Shown piece by piece: positions 63,435-64,000 of a DNA stretch of 64,000 bases. How positions within the stretch are numbered: the stretch's first letter is position 1; every line of letters begins with the position of its first letter. This DNA is from Oxalobacteraceae bacterium OTU3CAMAD1 (GTDB lineage Bacteria; Pseudomonadota; Gammaproteobacteria; Burkholderiales; Burkholderiaceae_D): the NCBI GenBank assembly GCA_024123915.1, contig CP099650.1:682001-746000 (forward strand), read 5' to 3'. Made by a program: the position numbers and the translations under genes. Under the pieces are notes generated by a model, which did not search any database, was not told where the DNA came from, and worked only from the letters and a program-made list of their open reading frames with translations.

Positions 63435-63785
63435 ATGCGTTTGGTCCTTACCTGGTTAATCAATGCGGTTGCCCTGCTGGCAATTCCCTACCTGATGCAT
63501 TCTGTCGATGTCATAAGCATAGGCGCAGCCCTCGTCGCGGCTTTCGTACTGGCCCTTGTAAACACGCTGATCCGCCCCGTCCTGTTGCTGTTGACCTTGC
63601 CCGTGACCATGCTGTCGCTGGGACTGTTTATCTTCGTCATCAACGGCTTCATGTTCTGGCTGGTGGCGCAATTCGTCGACGGTTTCCACGTCGACAGCTT
63701 CCTGTCGGCGATCGGCGGCGCACTGTTGTACAGCGTGATTTCCTGGGCTCTGTCTACCTTACTTTTGAAGAACTCAGATGGCTAA
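63435..63785 (+). CDS. Four-TM phage holin-like superfamily IV / YvlD-type membrane protein
   Basis: A 116-residue membrane protein of the DUF360/YvlD-like group. Four hydrophobic segments span it (LTWLINAVALLAIPYLMH, LVAAFVLALVNTLI, LSLGLFIFVINGFMFWLV and the last 30 residues). Function is unknown. It follows the ahcY terminator and overlaps metF by 8 bp. The frame is open upstream, but ATG 63435 has the better start context. Confidence 0.85.
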   Translation: MRLVLTWLINAVALLAIPYLMHSVDVISIGAALVAAFVLALVNTLIRPVLLLLTLPVTMLSLGLFIFVINGFMFWLVAQFVDGFHVDSFLSAIGGALLYSVISWALSTLLLKNSDG

Positions 63786-64000
63786 TCATAATTTCAGTAT
63801 CGAATTCTTTCCGCCGAAGACGGCGGAAGGCGCGGAAAAGCTGCGCGTCACGCGCGCCAAGCTGTCCGAACTGAAACCCAAATATTTTTCCGTGACCTTC
63901 GGCGCCGGCGGCAGCACCCAGCGCGGCACCCTGGACACGGTGGTCGAGATCCTGGCCGCCGGCGAGGACGCCGCGCCGCACCTGTCGTGCGTCGGCGGCA
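63778..64000 (+). CDS. metF: Methylenetetrahydrofolate reductase, 5' part (cut by window edge)
   Basis: The first 74 codons are present. They read FSIEFFPPKTAEGAEKLR and SVTFGAGGSTQRGTLDTVVE, the conserved opening of MetF with the FAD-binding and catalytic Glu region. It reduces 5,10-methylene-THF to 5-methyl-THF, used to remethylate the homocysteine that ahcY releases. It overlaps the preceding membrane-protein gene. Confidence 0.96.
   Translation, partial: MANHNFSIEFFPPKTAEGAEKLRVTRAKLSELKPKYFSVTFGAGGSTQRGTLDTVVEILAAGEDAAPHLSCVGG

Overview
The window is a high-GC chromosomal segment of a betaproteobacterium, almost certainly Burkholderiales and most like Oxalobacteraceae (the Massilia/Duganella/Janthinobacterium group). 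The evidence is the set of conserved neighbourhoods: petABC-sspA-sspB, secB-grxC-rhodanese-gpmA-envC-ctpA, hslVU, dksA-COG0523-xerC-DUF484, dapF-two acyltransferases-metK, and SAH riboswitch-ahcY-holin-like-metF. This assignment is inferred from gene content and protein style, not from a database search.

Layout. 0-5.2 kb: the 3' end of a histidine kinase, a Tat-type chloroperoxidase-like hydrolase, a LuxR-type response regulator, a secreted cupin and a hybrid histidine kinase. 5.2-13.1 kb is accessory: small unknown genes of lower GC, two tiny secreted Cys-rich proteins, an NrtR-prs-nadV nicotinamide salvage locus with repeated operator-like sequences, a decayed PIN toxin beside its intact antitoxin gene, and a HipBA toxin-antitoxin pair with four operators spaced exactly 26 bp. 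A tRNA-Thr(UGU) gene closes this stretch. 13.2-30.2 kb is core: sspBA, the cytochrome bc1 operon, mscL, an HtrA-type protease, gpsA, secB, grxC, gpmA, an EnvC-like factor, a C-terminal processing protease, a ThiF-type protein and a large secreted amidohydrolase.

30.4-41.9 kb holds a complete-looking type II secretion system in the order GHIJKLMN-DEF-C (no prepilin peptidase gene in the window), followed by a patatin of the type Vd (PlpD-like) autotransporter class. 44.2-47.4 kb is a second small accessory patch: an HNH-like protein, HigBA, a regulator divergent from a small beta-barrel protein. 47.4-64 kb returns to core genes: hslUV, a duplicated STAS-like protein, a zinc-ligand-poor DksA next to a His-rich COG0523 GTPase, xerC, DUF484, a porin, a Sel1-repeat protein, dapF, two lipid A acyltransferases, metK, an SAH riboswitch with ahcY, and the start of metF.

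The least expected signals are in non-coding DNA: the 26-bp-phased HipB operator array; twin 25-bp repeats before prs-nadV; two tandem 11-bp-period GTGACAA arrays resembling Pho boxes (upstream of the T2SS operon and of dksA); an FNR/Anr-type box between petABC and mscL; a 28-bp perfect-arm palindrome found at two convergent gene junctions; and a hairpin leader before metK. I found no CRISPR array, no insertion sequence, no integrase and no rRNA.
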